Source of the DNA: Zoroaster sp. YZ-2022
Lineage: Eukaryota > Echinodermata > Asteroidea > Forcipulatida > Zoroasteridae
NCBI GenBank assembly: GCA_029582265.1
Contig: CM055819.1
Location: 33,983,288 to 34,047,287, forward strand
Length of the DNA stretch: 64,000 nucleotides
Direction: 5' to 3'
Positions 59,459 to 64,000 of the stretch are shown piece by piece. A program made the position numbers and the translations under genes. Below the pieces are notes generated by a model, which was not told the origin of the DNA, did not search any database, and saw only the letters and a list, made by a program, of their open reading frames with translations. Position 1 is the stretch's first letter, and every line of letters starts with the position of its first letter.

Positions 59459-61892
59459 TAGGCCTGTGCGAATAATTCAATTATTCGAATATTCGCGAAT
59501 AGTTGTTGCCAATCGTACTCGTATTCGCGGATTTTGAATTATTCGATTAATCGCGCAGGTGCGAATATCTGCAACTATTTGCGAATAATGATCAGTTGCC
59601 TTTGAACCATTCATAACTTGCGGCCGTGAAGTGTTTGCTTACTATTCACGACTACTATTCCCAAGTAATCCTATTAAGCTGGCAATCACACCGTTTTGTC
59701 TAGTCATGGTGGTAAGCTTTGTAGTTTGTACTTGTAGTGTTTGCAAATAGTAATGCCTTTGAGGAAGCCGACATGGCAGGCTGGATGGCTGTGACTGCAG
59801 CGACTGTTATCTGCTGAATGATAACGGTGCACTCATTTGTCCTAAGTAACTACTGTCTTGTCATTGTTCTGTTCATAGCCTTGCTGATGTCTAAAGCGCT
59901 TAAGAATAAATGTAATACAGTGTAATACATTTATATGAAGTATAAATCACTTCATCACTGCCAACAACTGGAGCAGTGGCGTAACTAGGGATTGCACCAC
60001 TTTTTCTAGGGGGAATATCAATACTTGAATCCTGCAGTCTCAAACAGTGACCTATTTTTTTTCTCTAAATTCTGCACCCGCGGGGGGGGGTACTTGCAGA
60101 GTGCTGAATGAACATACTTCATATTTTTGTAGCATAAACTTGTGCTAATAGTAATTAAATTTGAATACTACAAAATGTAACGTTTTTGTTTTTGAAGAAA
60201 AGCTGGGGATGACGAATTGATGATTAAACAACTGCGATTAATTTACACTAACTTGAATGTTTCATGTTGTTTATTTATTACACATCGATTTGTTTGAAAA
60301 TGTCATTTTATTTTCATAAATATTAACTACGAAAAGCATGGTTCTATTGGTCACTGCCTTTCGCATTGCGGGTGTAATTGCCTTTGCACTTGCAGGTAAT
60401 GTAAGGTCTACTGATGAGTAATGATAAATCCCACCGATCCACTTATTGCATGACGTTATTGTTTGCCACGTCCCATTTGGTTCCCAAGAAAAGTTTGTCC
60501 AATATAACGTAATTTGCGGTGAGCATAAGTCAATCACAAAACGCATAGGCCGTCATACAAAATCAGTTCAGGGTACACGCACCACGTGCGTGCCTGAACC
60601 AAAGGTTTTTAAGCATAGTGCGGGCACACTGCGGAAGCTTTGGACGTAAACAACGAACACGCCTAAAAGTGGCCCCTGCATGAGCATAAACACGTACTGC
60701 TTGCATGGTTATTTTTTATTTTGTGTATAGGACTAGGCTAATCGATTTGAAATAACAGGGGGGACCGTTAACTTATTGATATTTCTCTTAACGCGGCGAC
60801 TTAAATATAAACAAGATCTCTTCAATGCGTTCATTTTATGGGCTTTAGGTGGACTTCCCTCTGTTGATATGGGATGAACGTAACTGCGCGTGACTTAGCA
60901 TGTGCTCAATGTGCACTGTTAATGCTAATTGTGCTGGAAGTTTCCCACGCTGCCAGAGTAATAACTCGACGGCGATTGGATTTTCACTTACGAAAATGTA
61001 TTATTTCGAGTACAATTTTGCAAGAAATAAAGAAAAAACAACAACAGGCATTAACCCTCCTACTCTAGGTGCACTTTAGTGGGCAGTTACTATAGTGGTC
61101 AAAACCAGTCAATTGACCGTTTTTGACTGTTGAATCAACTGTGCACACATGGGCACTGGTGACTTGTTTTGACCATTTAGGTAACTGCCACACACTGTGC
61201 TATGACTGCTGGTGACTGATAAGATCATTATCAGCTTCTGGGGATCACTGACTTGTTTTGACTGAACAAACAATGATAGGGTGCTGGAGGCTGACAGTTG
61301 TTGACTGATAAATCAATGCAGGGACACTTAGGCTAGGAGTCAATGACTTGTTTTGACTGATAAATTAATTTCTTTTGACCAAAGTGCTTATATCAGTCCA
61401 AAACGTTGACTCATTTTGACGACCATCCACATTACATGTACCAATTAAAACAGTCACCTCATTTTGTCCAGTGCCTTTACCAGTCGAAAATGGTCGACTC
61501 ATATTGACCACCTTCAACATTGCATGATAATGTTTTTGTTACCAGTCAAAAACAGTCGACTGTTTTTGACTGATTGATGTACTTGCTACACATTAGGTTT
61601 GACAGTGTTTGACCAGTAAGTGCTGTAGATATACACTGGCATGAACTTTGAAATTTTGACTGATTTTGACCCTTGTAGTAGTAGGAGGGTTAAAGAGCTT
61701 AATGTATGTGTTTGTTTATTGTCTGAATATTACAAATAGGCCAAAAATTACTATCAAAGCAATTGTTTTTAATGTTTTAGTATTTATAAACCGCGGGAAA
61801 AAATTGGCCAACTATTCGCGAATAGTCGATTATTCGCGAAAAGTTGCCGCGCTATTAATCGAATAGTAAATTTTACTATTCGCCCAGGCCTA
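59459..61892. mobile_element. hAT element 2 nested in hAT element 1
   Basis: Ends TAGGCCTGTGCGAATA and, inverted, TAGGCCTGGGCGAATA, flanked by the exact 8-bp duplication ATATATAG (59451-59458 and 61893-61900). Subterminal regions are full of ATTCGCGAATA palindromes. 2434 bp including a nested TTAA MITE. No transposase recognised. Confidence 0.9.
61051..61693. mobile_element. TTAA-flanked MITE (family CCCTCCTA), long member
   Basis: TTAA at 61051-61054 and 61690-61693 with inverted ends CCCTCCTACT/CCCTCCTACT. It shares ends with the 4974 and 34268 copies but is twice as long. Its interior is a degenerate array of GACTGTTTTTGACTG-like units (TTTTGAC and GTCAAAA throughout). Confidence 0.8.
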
Positions 61893-61940
61893 ATATATAG
61901 TGCATGAAAAATATCGATATCGCCCAATCCTAGTGTCAAT

Positions 61941-62837
61941 TCCAACCTGGAGATTTTAACATTTACATTTTCCAGATATTTGTATGAAACCTTGACTGAC
62001 AAAGTGAATTAATCTGTCATTTTTGTTAATTGTACTCAAACAAATTAAAAAAATACTGTTGGTACAATCTATGGTACAGTGTATGTAAATTATGCATCCA
62101 TAATTGTATGACAATCAGGCTTGCCCACTTAGCTGGGGGGGGGGGTGAAGTGCTCCTCCCCAGGCTCATTTTTAATTCTTGATTGTTACAAATAAATTAT
62201 AAAAATTTTATTGAAATTTGTTTTACCCCATAAAGGAATTTTTACCCTTCTGAAAGGGGGAGAGGGAGTTGTTCTGTAACCTCAATCAAAATAGTTTCCA
62301 TGGGCTACTTTGTTGTGTTGAAAATAGTTCAAATGCATTCAGAGTATTTGTATTTATTCTAATGTGCAATTTCTGTCTTAGGATGGTAGAAATTAATTTT
62401 AAAAATTAGTTCACTAATTCTTATTAAACAATAGCACCTGAACATTATAAATCTGTGATTATTTATGTTTTTGAGATTACCAATAGTGTTTTATAGCTTT
62501 AATCAGTTTCAAACTCATTATTGTAGAAGTTTTTATCCATTTCCACTTGCCATCATGCTTCTGTAATGCTTCCAAATTCTGTATGCTTCCACTTCCGTAC
62601 ATGCTTATCAAATTCCAAACTTGACTAGTAAATGTGTCATATGACTTGTGTCTTGCGTACAGGTCCTAGTCTTACTACTGATTCTGCAGATATTGCTTTG
62701 GCTTGAGCAGGTCACTTCTGTGTAGTATCACTTGATAAAATGGCCACTGGAAAGAGTGCTTGCATGTTTTTGTAGAATACATATTCAATTTATTTCTGAT
62801 ATTAAACCCTGATATAATTTTTCTTTCTCTCCCAAAG
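61941..62837 (+). other. Remainder of coilin intron 1
   Basis: Original intron sequence, AT-rich with a poly-G run at 62138-62146. It ends in a strong pyrimidine tract (TTTTTCTTTCTCTCCCAAAG) as 3' splice site at 62836-62837. Confidence 0.7.
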
Positions 62838-64000
62838 GGTCCAGCTGATTGAAATAGATGATGAGCTTCAGATATTTGAATCCACAACACCACCTTGTGA
62901 ACCAAATTTCCCCACAGACCTATGTCTGGAACCAAAACAAGATGGAAAAACAAATCGAAAGAGAAAATGTTCTGATGGGAACCTTGAGGCCAGTCCTAGC
63001 AAGCTTAAAAGTTTAAGAAAGAAAATTGCACACTATGAAGGGGAGGCTGGTGACAGCACGTCAACAGAGGGCACTGATGCATCTGACTTACGAACAGAGA
63101 AGGAAGCTCAACCCAAGAGAAAACACTCAAAGAAGAAAAAGAATAAGAAGAAGGTTCATGAGCCTGATGTAAGACCGAACACCCCCACTGCAAAAAATAT
63201 TGCCAAAAATCCAAACACAGGGAGTAGTAAAAAAGAAAAATCCAAACAAAATAATTCTAGCCAAAAATCATCAAACAACAAATCACCACGAACAATTTCA
63301 GATGTTGTCATTAAAGACAAAAAGACAAATAAAAAGGCTGCCTCAACAGAAAATGAGAGCAGTGCTTCTAAGGCCGTCCGACAACTTGACAGTCCTGCTA
63401 GTGCATCAAACTCATCTAAGACTCATAAAAGGTCCCATTTAGGTTCTAATATTGACAGAGAAAATAAGGATAATGCGCATGTGTCATCTCCCACTTCAAC
63501 AGTGACATCCAATGCGACAATGAATTCAGTTCCAACAGTAAACAGTTGTACACTTGGTGAGGATGGGAATAGCCCGTCAAGGATAGGACTACTGTTAACA
63601 CAAGATAAAAATTCAGCTCGGAGGAAAAAAATGCATTCTGTTCCCGTTCATCTCTCTGCGGGTCACATTCGCTTTGAGTCATCAGAGTCCGAATCATCCT
63701 CAGAAGATTCCGGTGAAGAAAATGAAAAACAAGTAAGTAAAGAACAAACAGATAAGCAGCAACCAGGCAAAGATGAGGCGTCGAAGAAGTCCCTGGATGA
63801 AAGTCTCATAAGAACAGACCAGCAGCTAACCGAAAACAGAACCACGGATGTATTGCCCATATCCATACTATCAAAAAACTCCATCCCAGAAGTACAGTCA
63901 CCATTCAAAAGAACATTTCCCAGCAACGGACCCTTTCAGAAGCAAGGCAGTCCATCTCCCCAGAGGGGATCTAATACCAGTGGGAGGAAATGGGATAATG
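62838..64000 (+). CDS. COIL: Coilin, exon 2 (central low-complexity region), runs off the window
   Basis: Open from the acceptor to the window end (about 387 codons), in frame with exon 1. It starts VQLIEIDDELQIFES, completing the N-terminal domain, then becomes the charged, Ser-rich disordered middle of coilin. Nuclear-localisation-type basic clusters are KRKHSKKKKNKKK and GKTNRKRKC. A conserved-looking SAGHIRFESSESES block lies near 63655-63690, followed by SSEDSGEENEKQ. Toward the window end there are SP-rich segments (GSPSPQRGS). The RG box and C-terminal Tudor-like domain are not reached. Identification rests on exon 1 plus this architecture. Confidence 0.85.

Larger units (their letters stand above)
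57040..61932. mobile_element. hAT element 1 in coilin intron 1
   Basis: Ends TAGGCTTGGGCGAT and, inverted, TAGGATTGGGCGAT, flanked by the exact 8-bp duplication GTGTCAAT (57032-57039 and 61933-61940), which is diagnostic of the hAT superfamily. Interior rich in ATATCGCGATA-type palindromes (about 57690-57790, 59410-59460). No hAT transposase recognised, so it is non-autonomous. It is 4893 bp including hAT element 2. Confidence 0.9.

Overview
Eukaryotic, intron-containing, AT-rich genomic DNA from an animal. The only host gene I can name is coilin (COIL) on the + strand at the right end (exon 1 at 56749-56987, exon 2 from 62838 running off the window). The SINE types, Tc1/mariner, DIRS-like, CR1/L2-like and Ty3/gypsy elements and TTAA-flanked MITEs suggest an invertebrate deuterostome. 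Echinoderm is my first guess, with hemichordate or lancelet possible; this is inference.

Layout. 0.27-2.96 kb: exon-like blocks of an unrecognised + strand gene, with several frame breaks. 3.2-5.4 kb: one copy of a local duplication whose second copy (10.9-11.9 plus 21.9-22.4 kb) has been split by a SINE, a long triplet microsatellite and a minus-strand CR1/L2-like LINE. That LINE is itself split by a 5.4-kb head-to-tail array of Helentron/Helitron-like units (13.3-18.7 kb) and by a TTAA-flanked element (19.2-19.8 kb). 5.4-9.35 kb: a repeat shared with 44.4-50.6 kb, carrying a broken Tc1/mariner element that in turn holds a 958-bp element with TAA target duplications. 9.35-10.9 kb: DIRS-like gag and LINE endonuclease fragments.

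23.1-27.3 kb: a minus-strand Ty3/gypsy relic with gag, protease, integrase and a two-zinc-finger ORF after integrase, but no reverse transcriptase or RNase H. 28.7-44.4 kb: a second, young minus-strand gypsy element with two LTRs (TG...CA, GGAG target duplication) and a 3' accessory ORF that looks like an SGNH/GDSL hydrolase. Its pol is split by a 6.9-kb insertion with GC-rich minisatellite ends, including nine copies of a ~121-bp repeat.

44.4-50.6 kb: a duplicated unit carrying two minus-strand U6 snRNA loci. The one at 48.5 kb matches canonical U6 over its whole length with a TATA box upstream; the one at 45.8 kb is altered. Two 5' U6 fragments also occur. 51-53 kb: tRNA-derived SINE-like pieces and a MITE. 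56.7-64 kb: coilin, whose first intron is mostly a three-level nest of a hAT element, a second hAT element and a TTAA MITE, each delimited by exact target duplications.

The window is thus one identified host gene and a pair of U6 loci in a dense, repeatedly nested transposon landscape. Many element ORFs are interrupted by single-base frame breaks even in the young gypsy element, so either decay or residual sequencing indels is present.
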